Shown here one piece after another: positions 32,140 to 40,432 of a stretch of 64,000 bases of DNA. The translations under genes were made by a program, and so were the position numbers. Source of the stretch: CAWGLW01 sp963823525 (lineage in GTDB: Bacteria > Pseudomonadota > Gammaproteobacteria > Steroidobacterales > Steroidobacteraceae); NCBI GenBank assembly GCA_963823525.1, contig CAWGLW010000006.1, positions 1,054,001 through 1,118,000 of the forward strand. The letters run 5' to 3'. The stretch's first letter is position 1. Every line of letters begins with the position of its first letter. The notes under the pieces are model-generated. The model was not told the DNA's origin. It saw nothing but the letters and a program-made list of their open reading frames with translations, and did no database searches.

Positions 32140-33981
32140 ATGCTTACGCCAATGTTCGACCTGCCACTGAATGCCCACGCGATTGGTGTACTGCTGCTCA
32201 CGGCCGTGGCGTTCTTCATGTTCACCCGGGAACGCATTCCAATCCCGGTCACGAGCCTGACGATCATCGCGGTACTTGCGCTCGCATTTCACTTGTTTCC
32301 GTACTACGGGCACGACGGTGTGCTCGGGTCAAAGCAGATTTTCTCGGGATTCGGGCATGAGGCGCTGGTCGCGATCTGCTCACTGATGATCCTCGGCCGT
32401 TCGCTGATGGTCACCGGCGCTCTCGAACCAATTGCCCGTGTCCTGGCCCGCCTCTGGGCCCTGAACCAGCACATCGCGCTGCTCGCGGTGCTACTGGCCG
32501 CGATGGTTCTGAGCGCGTTTATCAATGACACACCGGTCGTCGTTGTTTTGATGCCGGTGGTCATCGGGCTGGCGATGCGCGCCGGCGGTTCCGCATCGAA
32601 GATGCTGATGCCGATGAACTTCGCCGTTGTCGTCGGCGGCATGGCAACGACGATCGGCACGTCGACGAATTTACTTATCGTTTCGTTGGCACACGACCAC
32701 GGTGTCAAGGACATCGATATGTTCGAGTTCACCCGGCTCTTCATTGGCCCGGCATTGCTCGCACTGGGCTATCTGTGGCTGATCGCCCCGCGCCTGCTCG
32801 GCAACCGTTCGGGTCCGCTCGCTAACATGGCGCCGCGCCGGTTCGATGCAATGTTCTATGTAGGGCCGAACAGTCGTGCGCTGGGCAAGACGATCGCGCG
32901 CGTACGTCGCTGGACTGGCAACAAGATGCAGGTGCAGCGGGTCCAGCGCGGCGATGAGTTACTGGCCGCCGCCGACGATCTGCAGCTGCGCGAGGGTGAC
33001 CGACTGATGGTCAGTGACACCTCGGCTTATCTTAAGGAATACGAACGCACGCTGCGGACCACGCTCTACGACACGGGCAAGGTGGACAAGCTGCCACCGG
33101 AGAAACACCCCTTGCTCGCTCAGGACCAGCAACTCGTCGAGGTCGTGGTCACGGAAGAGTCTCCGCTGCACCATCGCACCCTGCGAGGCGCCCGATTTGC
33201 AGAACGTTTCGGCGTGGTCATCCTGGCAATGTACCGCCCGGCCGACGAGGCTTCCCTGACCGGCGACATCCCCGACCGCCTGCTGCGTTCGGGGGATGTG
33301 CTGCTGGTGCAGGGACCTGCAGAGTGCATCGCAGCACTGAAGGGCGAAGCGGGCGGGCTGGTCCTGGACGGCACGCTGGACCTGCCGCGCACGCGTAAGG
33401 CCCCGATTGCCGTCCTGATCATGGCGACCGTGGTCACGCTGGCCGCAACCGGCGTTCTGCCGATTGCCATTTCTGCCCTGCTCGGCGTTCTCGCGCTGCT
33501 GGTGACCGGGTGCCTCAAACTCGAAGGACTTGGACGGGGAATAAGCGCCGAGGTCGTGCTGATCGTCGTCGCCAGCCTGGCGCTTGGGCGGGCACTGACC
33601 GCCACCGGCGGTGCGGACCTTCTGGCCAGCGGATTCATGTCAGTTGCAAGCAACCTGCCACCCCAGGCCGTGCTCGCGTCGGTCATGATTTTTCTCGGAT
33701 TCCTCACCAACTTCGTGTCGAACAACGCGGCGGCGGCGATCGGCACGCCGGTGTCTCTGTCCATTGCGCAGCAACTCGGCGCACCCCCGGAACCTTTCGT
33801 GCTCGCCGCGATCGTCGGCTGCAACCTGTCGTTTGCAACCCCGATGGGATACCAGACCAACGTGCTGATCATGCAGCCCGGAGGATATGTCTTCCGCGAC
33901 TTCGTGCGTGTTGGAGGCCCGTTGGTCCTGCTGATGGCGGCCGCGTTTTCGATGCAACTGGTCCGCTATTACCCGCTGTAG
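32140..33981 (+). CDS. SLC13-family permease with two RCK_C (TrkA-C) domains
   Basis: A 613-residue inner-membrane carrier of the divalent anion:sodium/citrate-transporter-like group. N-terminal membrane helices contain FINDTPVVVVLMPVV near residue 127 and GGMATTIGTSTNLLIV near 166. Two cytosolic TrkA-C-like domains follow in the middle (LGKTIARVRRWTGNKMQVQRV; LVEVVVTEESPLHHRTLRGA; both in part), then C-terminal helices with FVSNNAAAAIGTPVSLSIA. Substrates of such proteins include sulfate and dicarboxylates; this one is not determinable. A second ATG at 32152 is possible. No ribosome-binding site is seen because the terminator directly precedes the start. Confidence 0.87.
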   Translation: MLTPMFDLPLNAHAIGVLLLTAVAFFMFTRERIPIPVTSLTIIAVLALAFHLFPYYGHDGVLGSKQIFSGFGHEALVAICSLMILGRSLMVTGALEPIARVLARLWALNQHIALLAVLLAAMVLSAFINDTPVVVVLMPVVIGLAMRAGGSASKMLMPMNFAVVVGGMATTIGTSTNLLIVSLAHDHGVKDIDMFEFTRLFIGPALLALGYLWLIAPRLLGNRSGPLANMAPRRFDAMFYVGPNSRALGKTIARVRRWTGNKMQVQRVQRGDELLAAADDLQLREGDRLMVSDTSAYLKEYERTLRTTLYDTGKVDKLPPEKHPLLAQDQQLVEVVVTEESPLHHRTLRGARFAERFGVVILAMYRPADEASLTGDIPDRLLRSGDVLLVQGPAECIAALKGEAGGLVLDGTLDLPRTRKAPIAVLIMATVVTLAATGVLPIAISALLGVLALLVTGCLKLEGLGRGISAEVVLIVVASLALGRALTATGGADLLASGFMSVASNLPPQAVLASVMIFLGFLTNFVSNNAAAAIGTPVSLSIAQQLGAPPEPFVLAAIVGCNLSFATPMGYQTNVLIMQPGGYVFRDFVRVGGPLVLLMAAAFSMQLVRYYPL

Positions 33982-34036
33982 CGCGCAGACGGGCGACCCT
34001 GGCCCGCCTTGTTACGCCGTTGCCGGCGCCCTCGGG

Positions 34037-34288
34037 TCAGGCGGCGCCGATCGCCAGCGGCTCGATGTCATAGCCGATGACCTCGCGCGTCTCTGGATCG
34101 AGGATGGGTGTACCGCGATTGAATCGACCGGCGATTCGCGCGCGACTCAGCAGGCTGCGATCGGGCTTGAGTTGACGTACCTCCATGGCGCCCTGTGCAT
34201 CGCGCAGCAATGCCGTCACCGTGGGCGGCGATTCGTCCCCCGCTACCGTCCTATCGGGAAACAACAGGGCAACGATTTCCTCTTTCAT
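34037..34288 (-). CDS. Small conserved-looking hypothetical protein
   Basis: An 83-residue protein starting MKEEIVALLFPDRTVAG and ending PILDPETREVIGYDIEPLAIGAA (in part). No signal peptide or membrane segment is seen. The compact beta-strand pattern (VRQLKPDRSLL, ARIAGRFNRG) and normal codon use suggest a real gene, but I do not recognise a family. It converges on the SLC13 gene, 55 bp away. Confidence 0.5.
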   Translation of the reverse strand: MKEEIVALLFPDRTVAGDESPPTVTALLRDAQGAMEVRQLKPDRSLLSRARIAGRFNRGTPILDPETREVIGYDIEPLAIGAA

Positions 34289-34435
34289 CGCGCGTCCGCT
34301 CTTGACATGGCTAACGCCAGGTTCTCAGCAAGAGTCATGCCATAAGACGGATTGCTGCATTTCAGCGGCCTGGCCGCAAACGGCCGGCGATGCGACTGAC
34401 GATTCCTGTCACCGTGCAGCCCGTGGTCGTCGCTG

Positions 34436-34451
34436 TGTGATGACGATCACG
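34436..34451 (+). promoter_or_regulatory. CRP/Clp-like binding site upstream of the glycerophosphodiesterase operon
   Basis: TGTGA-TGACGA-TCACG matches the CRP half-sites TGTGA-N6-TCACA with one terminal mismatch and perfect spacing. It lies 99 bp before the ATG at 34551, in the 262-bp gap upstream of a glycerophosphodiesterase/FGGY-kinase pair, a kind of operon often under CRP control. The gap 34289-34550 holds no gene. Confidence 0.45.
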
Positions 34452-34550
34452 CGCGGGTTCGAGCCCGGCAGGTAATCAGCGCAGGCGAGCTGGCATTAAG
34501 TAACATCCCCTTTTCGCGGCTCGTGCCGCAAAAGTCCAGAGGGACCTGAC

Positions 34551-35309
34551 ATGGCAACCGGTTCTGAACTCCCTGCAATCATCGCGCATCGAGGCAACGC
34601 CGGCGAGTGGCCGGAGAACACACTCCAGTCACTGCAATCCGCTGTCGACCTCGGCGTCCGGCACATCGAGTTTGATGTTCAGCTTACACAGGACAAGGTG
34701 CCGGTCCTGCTGCACGACGCTGACTTTCGCCGCGTCGGCGGACGTCCCGAGTGTGTCCATGATCTGTCGTGGTCCGCGTTCTCGGCGATCCGTGTGGGCG
34801 AGGTCGAGCGGCTAGGCACTCAACATGCCCTGACCTTCGCGCCATCACTGGCCCAGACCGTCCAGGCGCTCGACACCTGGACCCAGGTCACCGCGTTTGT
34901 TGAAATCAAACGATCCAGTCTCCGCCGATTCGGACGCGAAATGGTGCTGCAGCGGATTTCCGACACGCTGGAGCCCGTTTCCGATCGTTGCGTTCTGATC
35001 TCGTTTGACCTGACGAGCGTGCAGATTTTTCGGACCATGACCGGCACTCGGATCGGCTGGGTGCTGGAGAACTACGACGCGGCCAGTCGAGCGGCGGCGG
35101 AACGGCTGGCACCCGAGTTTCTGTTCTGCAATCTCGAACGGGTCCCGAAAGACACGATCGCGCTGTGGGCAGGCCCCTGGGACTGGGCTCTGTACGAGGT
35201 GGGCGATGTCCGGACCGCCCGGGCCTGTGCAGAAATGGGCGCGCGCTTCGTCGAGTCCATGACCGTGCGCGGGTTGCTGGCGGGCTACGGAACAAGCAGC
35301 GGACCGTGA
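34551..35309 (+). CDS. Glycerophosphodiester phosphodiesterase
   Basis: The 252-residue GDPD-fold enzyme hydrolyses glycerophosphodiesters (for example glycerophosphocholine) to an alcohol and glycerol-3-phosphate. Motifs are IIAHRGNAGEWPENT (His and Glu of the active site), HIEFDVQLTQDKVPVLLHDADF (in part; Glu, Asp and the second His), and later VEIKRSSLRRFG. There is no signal peptide, so it is cytosolic like UgpQ. Its stop overlaps the GTG start of the next gene (GTGA), so the two products are probably made together. Confidence 0.9.
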   Translation: MATGSELPAIIAHRGNAGEWPENTLQSLQSAVDLGVRHIEFDVQLTQDKVPVLLHDADFRRVGGRPECVHDLSWSAFSAIRVGEVERLGTQHALTFAPSLAQTVQALDTWTQVTAFVEIKRSSLRRFGREMVLQRISDTLEPVSDRCVLISFDLTSVQIFRTMTGTRIGWVLENYDAASRAAAERLAPEFLFCNLERVPKDTIALWAGPWDWALYEVGDVRTARACAEMGARFVESMTVRGLLAGYGTSSGP

Positions 35310-36769
35310 GCAGCGAATTGAGCCGGCGGAAAGGATGGTTGCTTGCGCTGGACCAGGGCGGGCACGCGAGTCGGGCCCTGATCTTTGATAAAGCCGGTCA
35401 TGTGATATCGCAAGCGCAGGTTCCGGTTGCCACGCGCCTCGAGGGCGGGGATCGCGTGGAGCATGATGCCGACGAACTGGCCGCTTCACTGCAGCAGGCG
35501 GCCGACGACGCCTGTGACGGGGCGCACGCAGTGGACGGTGATCTCGTTGCCGCGGGCCTTGCCACCCAGCGATCGACGATCGTGTGCTGGGACCGTGTCA
35601 CCGGACAGGCGTTGTCACCAGCGATTTCCTGGCAGGATCGCCGCGGCCGGGCCCAGGTCGATGCGCTTCGCGCAGACGAAGCCCGGATCCGGGCCATCAG
35701 CGGCCTTGTCTTGTCGCCGCATTACGGCGCGAGCAAGCTGCGCTGGTGCCTGGATCATATCGCCGAGGTACGTGCCTCATGGGAGCGCGCCTCCCTTTGC
35801 GCAGGACCGCTTTCCGCCTTTCTCTTGTACCGATTGCTGCAGGAACGGCCCACGGTCGTTGACCCCGCCAACGCCGCACGCACGCAGTTGTTCGATCCGG
35901 CGCTCAATGACTGGTCGGCTGCCCTGCTGGATATCTTCGCGGTGCCGGCCAGTATCCTGCCGCGTTGCGTACCGACGAGCAGTGAGTTCGGGACCTTGCG
36001 CGTGGGCAGGGTGACGGTGCCCCTGAGCGCATGTACCGGTGACCAGGCGGCTGCGCCTTTCGCGTTTGGTTCCCCTGACGAAGACACGGCGTACATTAAT
36101 GCGGGAACCGGCGCTTTCGTGCAGCGACTCACCCGAGCGGACTCGCCCGTTCCACCAGGCCTGTTGCGTAGCGTGCTGTTCTCGACCGGCTCTGAGGTGC
36201 AATACAGCCTGGAAGGTACCGTCAACGGCGCCGGCAGCGCCGTCGACTGGCTGCGCAATCAGGTGGCGATCGACGTAACCCGCGCTGTGCGCTCCCTGCC
36301 CGAAACGATGGCCGAAGAACCCCCTTTGTTCATCAACGGTGTCGGCGGACTGGGTGCGCCCTACTGGCAGGCAGGCTTCGCGATCGAGTTTATTGGATCC
36401 GGCGATGAACCGTCCCGGCTGCGCGCGGTCATCGAGAGCATCGTCTTTCTGCTCAGCACCAATCTCGACGCGATGCAGGCAGCCGGGCCGCTGCGGCGAA
36501 TTGTATTGACCGGCGGATTTGCGGATTGCGACTATTTTTGCCGCGCACTGGCCAACCTGAACCGGATGGATGTTGAGCGCTTCGAAATGAGCGAAGCCAC
36601 GGCACGGGGCACCGCGTTCCTGGCCGCGGACCGGCCCGCGAGCTGGTCCCCGGTTGCGCTTCGACGTCGATTTGCGCCCTCCTCTGACGCCAGGCTGTCC
36701 GGCCGATTCGATCGCTGGCGGACAGCGATGCGCGAACGAGGTGCGCGGATCCGCGACGGATCGATCTGA
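35306..36769 (+). CDS. FGGY-family carbohydrate kinase, glycerol-kinase-like
   Basis: The 487-residue kinase has the two-domain FGGY fold. It opens with GWLLALDQGGHASRALIFDKAG (in part), where glycerol kinases have DQGTTSSRA. The catalytic-Asp region is ACTGDQAAAPFAFG, and the ATP-binding glycines lie in IVLTGGFADCDYFCRALANL (in part). Coupling to a glycerophosphodiesterase and the general pattern suggest glycerol or a related polyol as substrate, but the altered phosphate loop and the missing SRAI/W residues argue for caution. The GTG start at 35306 overlaps the upstream stop by 4 bp. Confidence 0.8.
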   Translation: MSSELSRRKGWLLALDQGGHASRALIFDKAGHVISQAQVPVATRLEGGDRVEHDADELAASLQQAADDACDGAHAVDGDLVAAGLATQRSTIVCWDRVTGQALSPAISWQDRRGRAQVDALRADEARIRAISGLVLSPHYGASKLRWCLDHIAEVRASWERASLCAGPLSAFLLYRLLQERPTVVDPANAARTQLFDPALNDWSAALLDIFAVPASILPRCVPTSSEFGTLRVGRVTVPLSACTGDQAAAPFAFGSPDEDTAYINAGTGAFVQRLTRADSPVPPGLLRSVLFSTGSEVQYSLEGTVNGAGSAVDWLRNQVAIDVTRAVRSLPETMAEEPPLFINGVGGLGAPYWQAGFAIEFIGSGDEPSRLRAVIESIVFLLSTNLDAMQAAGPLRRIVLTGGFADCDYFCRALANLNRMDVERFEMSEATARGTAFLAADRPASWSPVALRRRFAPSSDARLSGRFDRWRTAMRERGARIRDGSI

Positions 36770-36784
36770 GAAAGTTCAGGCGCT

Positions 36785-37798
36785 TCAGCCCGCGGAGGGT
36801 GTCTCGAGCGTGGCGACCACTTCGCGCACGAACCAGGAATCTCCGCGGCCCGAATAGAAGCCACAGTGGCCGCCAAAACGGGTCCGGGTAATCTTCAGGG
36901 ACGGCGGGCTGGCGAGACGCCCCAGGTCTTCAATCGGAATGATCGGATCATCTTCCGCCGCGATGATTCGGGTCGGGACCGTCAGGGTGGCCAGGGCATC
37001 GCCTACGACCGCGTAGCCGTTCAGGTAAGTCTCGAGCGAAGGAAATCCACCGTACCTGCACGCCAGCATCTCCGTCATGCCGGTGAGACTGCCCCGATCG
37101 ATCACGTCGCGCAGATCGTATTGCCGCGGCCACGCTGCCTGTTTCTGCCTCAGCGATCGTCGCCATTTCCAGATGAAATAGTTCCGGTACAGGGCCCAGC
37201 CTGATTCGAGCGACGCAAGCGTGTGTGCCGGGTCGAGCACCGGGGAGAGCGCAATGATGCGATGGATCTCGAGGTCCGCCGCCAGCGCACGCGCGCCGAC
37301 GCGAAGAAAGAAATTTCCACCGAGAGAGAACCCGATCAGGTTGACGTCATATCCGGGATTCAGCTGCTGGATCCGGCGCACCGCCCCAACCACTTCGGCG
37401 ATGCGACAGGAATGGAAAATTCCCTCGTTCAGGCCGTGACTGCCACCGTGGTCCCGCAGATTCAGTCGCAGGACGTCGAACCCCTGTTCGAGCAGTCGCT
37501 GACCGAGCGTCAGCACGTACATCGCATCCGAACTGCCTTCCCAGCCGTGCAGCAGGACAACCAGCCGCTTCACGGGGGGCGGGGATACCGCGCCTGACCT
37601 GGCGTGCCACGCCAGCAGGCGCACACCATCGCCACAATCCAGGATCACCCGCCGGGAGGCGCGCAACAGCCCCTTGGCGCGTCGCTCCACGGCGGGCCGA
37701 CGGATCGGCAGGCTCGGAATGATCGACTGCACGTGCCTGTGACGCAACCACCCGGGCGGCAAAAACTCGCCGGTATGCCCGGCCGGATCGTCACTCAC
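36785..37798 (-). CDS. YheT-family alpha/beta hydrolase
   Basis: This 337-residue hydrolase shows the YheT pattern: WLRHRHVQSIIPSL at the N terminus, the oxyanion strand LVVLLHGWEGSSDAMYV, the nucleophile elbow LIGFSLGGNFFLR, the acid in AAEDDPIIP and the terminal His in RFGGHCGFYSG. Esterase activity on short or medium lipids is expected from the family. GTG start at 37798, overlapping the stop of the preceding gene as GTGA. It is the third gene of a coupled three-gene chain. Confidence 0.9.
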   Translation of the reverse strand: MSDDPAGHTGEFLPPGWLRHRHVQSIIPSLPIRRPAVERRAKGLLRASRRVILDCGDGVRLLAWHARSGAVSPPPVKRLVVLLHGWEGSSDAMYVLTLGQRLLEQGFDVLRLNLRDHGGSHGLNEGIFHSCRIAEVVGAVRRIQQLNPGYDVNLIGFSLGGNFFLRVGARALAADLEIHRIIALSPVLDPAHTLASLESGWALYRNYFIWKWRRSLRQKQAAWPRQYDLRDVIDRGSLTGMTEMLACRYGGFPSLETYLNGYAVVGDALATLTVPTRIIAAEDDPIIPIEDLGRLASPPSLKITRTRFGGHCGFYSGRGDSWFVREVVATLETPSAG

Positions 37799-38880
37799 TT
37801 CGGCTTGGGTTCCCAGGCCCGACCGACCGTGATCTCGATCACGCCGGATCCCGGCAGGCCCTCCACAAACCCGGATCCGACCAGCTGGGACGGCGTGAAA
37901 TAGCCGCCAGGCCGTGTGTAAGCGGCCAGGTAGTCGACGATCCCGAGCGCGGCGTGAACGGTCACGTCATAGCCATTGGCAACCCGAATGCGGCCGGTCC
38001 GGAGTTCGCCGCTCGGGGCCTGCACTTCGCCCCAGACCAGGCTCGGCGTACTCGCGCGCGCCGACGCGTCGGGCCCACGCTGCGCGCTGGATACGCGATT
38101 CTTAAGAAACGATTGCACGAAGCCAAGCTGAAGCAGCGGTCGGATCCGGTTCAGCCGGCGCATCGCCCTGAGACGGGCAGCCGGAACCGGCGTATAAACT
38201 TCGATGTTGGGAATCCCGGTCGTGAAGAAGGCCGTGCACACGTCACCCCAGGGAATCGTGGTTGCCAGTCGGGTACCGTCGCCGAAATCAATCTCCCGCA
38301 CGCGAAATGCGTGATCCACCTTAACAAGGTTGCCCGCGCTGCGAATGCGTCCGCCGCCGGCAATACCCTCGACCGTGGTCCTGGCCGTTCCGCGACTCAT
38401 TTTCGAGGACATGTCGAAACCGAGCGCGAGGTAGGTTGCATCGGGCAGCGCCTGCTTCAGCGCTGCGGCAAGGCAATCCGTGGGTACCACGTCGAAACCG
38501 ACGCCCGGACACAGCACGATGCCGGCCGATCGAGCCTGCTCGTGAAGTCCGTGGGCTGCTTCGAAGACATCAATTTCCCCGGTGATGTCCAGGTAGTGAG
38601 CACCGGCCGCCAGGCAGGCCTCCATCATCGGTACACTGGTTGCCGAAAATGGCCCGGCGCAATGCAGTACACGACTGACGCCGCGCAAAGCCGCCGACAG
38701 TGCGTTCGCGTCATCGAGACCGATTACCCGGCTTTCGAGGTCCAGCTCGCGCGCAATCGCCGTGATCTCCCGGGCGTTGCGACCGGCGAGCACCGGCTCC
38801 TGGCCGCGCAGGCGTGCCTCGCGCGCGATCAGTTCGCCCGTGTATCCATTGGCACCGTAGATGAGCCAGCGATCCGTCAC
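37795..38880 (-). CDS. Saccharopine-dehydrogenase-like oxidoreductase (trans-acting enoyl reductase type)
   Basis: A 361-residue protein with an N-terminal Rossmann fold (WLIYGANGYTGELIAREA) and VLHCAGPFSATSVPMMEACLAAGAHYLDITGE (in part), the typical signature of the Sacchrp_dh_NADP family. Members include the mycobacterial trans-acting enoyl reductase and many uncharacterised proteins. The start is GTG 38880, inside the stop of the response-regulator gene (GTGA), and its own stop overlaps the next GTG. Substrate unknown; a lipid enoyl intermediate is one possibility. Confidence 0.85.
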   Translation of the reverse strand: MTDRWLIYGANGYTGELIAREARLRGQEPVLAGRNAREITAIARELDLESRVIGLDDANALSAALRGVSRVLHCAGPFSATSVPMMEACLAAGAHYLDITGEIDVFEAAHGLHEQARSAGIVLCPGVGFDVVPTDCLAAALKQALPDATYLALGFDMSSKMSRGTARTTVEGIAGGGRIRSAGNLVKVDHAFRVREIDFGDGTRLATTIPWGDVCTAFFTTGIPNIEVYTPVPAARLRAMRRLNRIRPLLQLGFVQSFLKNRVSSAQRGPDASARASTPSLVWGEVQAPSGELRTGRIRVANGYDVTVHAALGIVDYLAAYTRPGGYFTPSQLVGSGFVEGLPGSGVIEITVGRAWEPKPK

Positions 38881-40265
38881 AAACCGGGTTCTACACGAAA
38901 TTCGACCCGGTTGTTCTGGGCCGCCACGGCATTCCAGTCACCCGCGGTGCTCCGCTCGCCCTGCGTCGGATACGCAACCGGACGACTGCGGCCGGCGTTG
39001 GCCACTTCAATCGTGATCGCTCCGCCGAATCGCTGCCGCATGATCGCGATAAAATTCGCGAACTCGACGGACTGGTTCTGAGCCGGGAGTAACGCGTCCT
39101 GGAACGGATTTCCCACCAGATCGCACTGCTGGGACGGCAACAGGGAATCCGCCAGAGAAAATCCCTCGGCGGCACTGCCCGACAGACAGAAGTCGCCAAT
39201 GAAGCTTTCCACCACGATCCGGCCCTTGAAATCCTGAGCCTCCAGTGATTCGACGATTCCCTGCAGGCGTTCCAGTCGCCTCCTGGCCAGAGGTGTTTCA
39301 CCATAAGGCACGTATTCCGTCGCGAACGGCTGGTCCGGATCGGGCGCCGCCGCAGCGGTTGCCGCCGCCGCGGCCGCAAGGGCTGCCGCGGCGGCTTCAC
39401 GTTCGGCGGCGGCCGTGGCGGTGCGGGCTTCGACGAGTTCCTGGTTCAGTCGGGCACCGTCCTGTTGCATTTGCCAGTTCAGGAAACCGAGCACTGCCGC
39501 GGGTATGACTGCCAGCAGCCCGGTCAGAACCGCAGGCCACCACTGTGGCCGGGGCGCCTCGGGCAAGGTCTCGATGACCGGTGGCGCTGGAATCTTCGCG
39601 ATCCCGTCTTTGATCTCGGCGCTCATGCGTCGTGCGAACGCCTCGAACGTCGTCAGCACGAATCGGCGTTGCTCGGCAAGCTGGTCCCGAACCACCTGCT
39701 GCGTCGACTGGCGCAGGCTGGCCTGCATCTCCGAAAGCGCAGTGATCGACGCGACAGGCAGCGCCACCTCTTCGGCATCGGCTGAACCGGGCGCCTGCGA
39801 CGCGGGGCCCATGGCCACCGGGCCGTCGGCGGAGGCCCTGTCGGCCGCGGCGTTCGCCTCGAACAGGGCCGACCGGTCTTTGCGCCGATCGGGCAACAAA
39901 TGCAACTGGTAAAGAACCCTCGATACATCGACGGGGCGCACCGTCTTGGGCAAAACCCCGACCGCGCCCAGTGCCCGGGCCTGGCTGACGTAGAGTTCGC
40001 CTTCCTGCGAGGTGTACATCATCAGCGGGATCGTCGCTGTCTCAGGGTCGCTCTTAATGGTCTGAACGGCCTGGAACCCATCCATGCCCGGCATCAGATG
40101 ATCCATGAAAATCACGTCCGGCCGGCCTTGCTGGAGGTATTCCAGTGCCTGTTCGGCCGATTCGGCTGTATCCACGGCCAGCCCCTGCTGCTCCAGCATA
40201 CGGCCCAGGATCACCCTCGCAGAGCGTGAGTCGTCCACGATAAGGGCCCGCTTGCCCATCGCCAT
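38877..40265 (-). CDS. Response-regulator receiver fused to a transmembrane helix and OmpA-like C terminus
   Basis: A 462-residue protein of unusual build. Residues 1-125 are a receiver domain (RALIVDDSRSARV, phosphoacceptor Asp55 in IFMDHLMPGMDG, conserved Lys in VLPKT). A linker and helical segment (125-240) follow, then one transmembrane helix (about 241-266, WWPAVLTGLLAVIPAAVLGFL), an alanine-rich coiled-coil stretch and a C-terminal domain of about 120 residues. That domain ends AQNNRVEFRVEPGL, resembling a divergent OmpA-type domain. A cytosolic receiver would thus be linked to a periplasmic domain. The start at 40265 has GGGAG eight bases upstream. It heads a chain of three genes coupled by GTGA overlaps. 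Confidence 0.75.
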   Translation of the reverse strand: MAMGKRALIVDDSRSARVILGRMLEQQGLAVDTAESAEQALEYLQQGRPDVIFMDHLMPGMDGFQAVQTIKSDPETATIPLMMYTSQEGELYVSQARALGAVGVLPKTVRPVDVSRVLYQLHLLPDRRKDRSALFEANAAADRASADGPVAMGPASQAPGSADAEEVALPVASITALSEMQASLRQSTQQVVRDQLAEQRRFVLTTFEAFARRMSAEIKDGIAKIPAPPVIETLPEAPRPQWWPAVLTGLLAVIPAAVLGFLNWQMQQDGARLNQELVEARTATAAAEREAAAAALAAAAAATAAAAPDPDQPFATEYVPYGETPLARRRLERLQGIVESLEAQDFKGRIVVESFIGDFCLSGSAAEGFSLADSLLPSQQCDLVGNPFQDALLPAQNQSVEFANFIAIMRQRFGGAITIEVANAGRSRPVAYPTQGERSTAGDWNAVAAQNNRVEFRVEPGL

Positions 40266-40432
40266 TCCATTCTCTCCCAAGTGCCTGACCGAGATTGCCG
40301 ACAAGGTTACGGCTTTCTACAGTGATCCGGGCTCCAAGCCAATCCCGGTAAACGCCTCTAGCCTCCAGTGATGGCGCGCGTATCCTCTGCGGAAAGCCTT
40401 AGAATGCGGGAAAACCAACAGGGAGGCATCAG

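Noticed and set aside
39350..39420. Repetitive GCC/GCG stretch
   Set aside because: Codes for the alanine-rich coiled-coil segment of the response-regulator fusion; in frame and not a tandem-repeat element.
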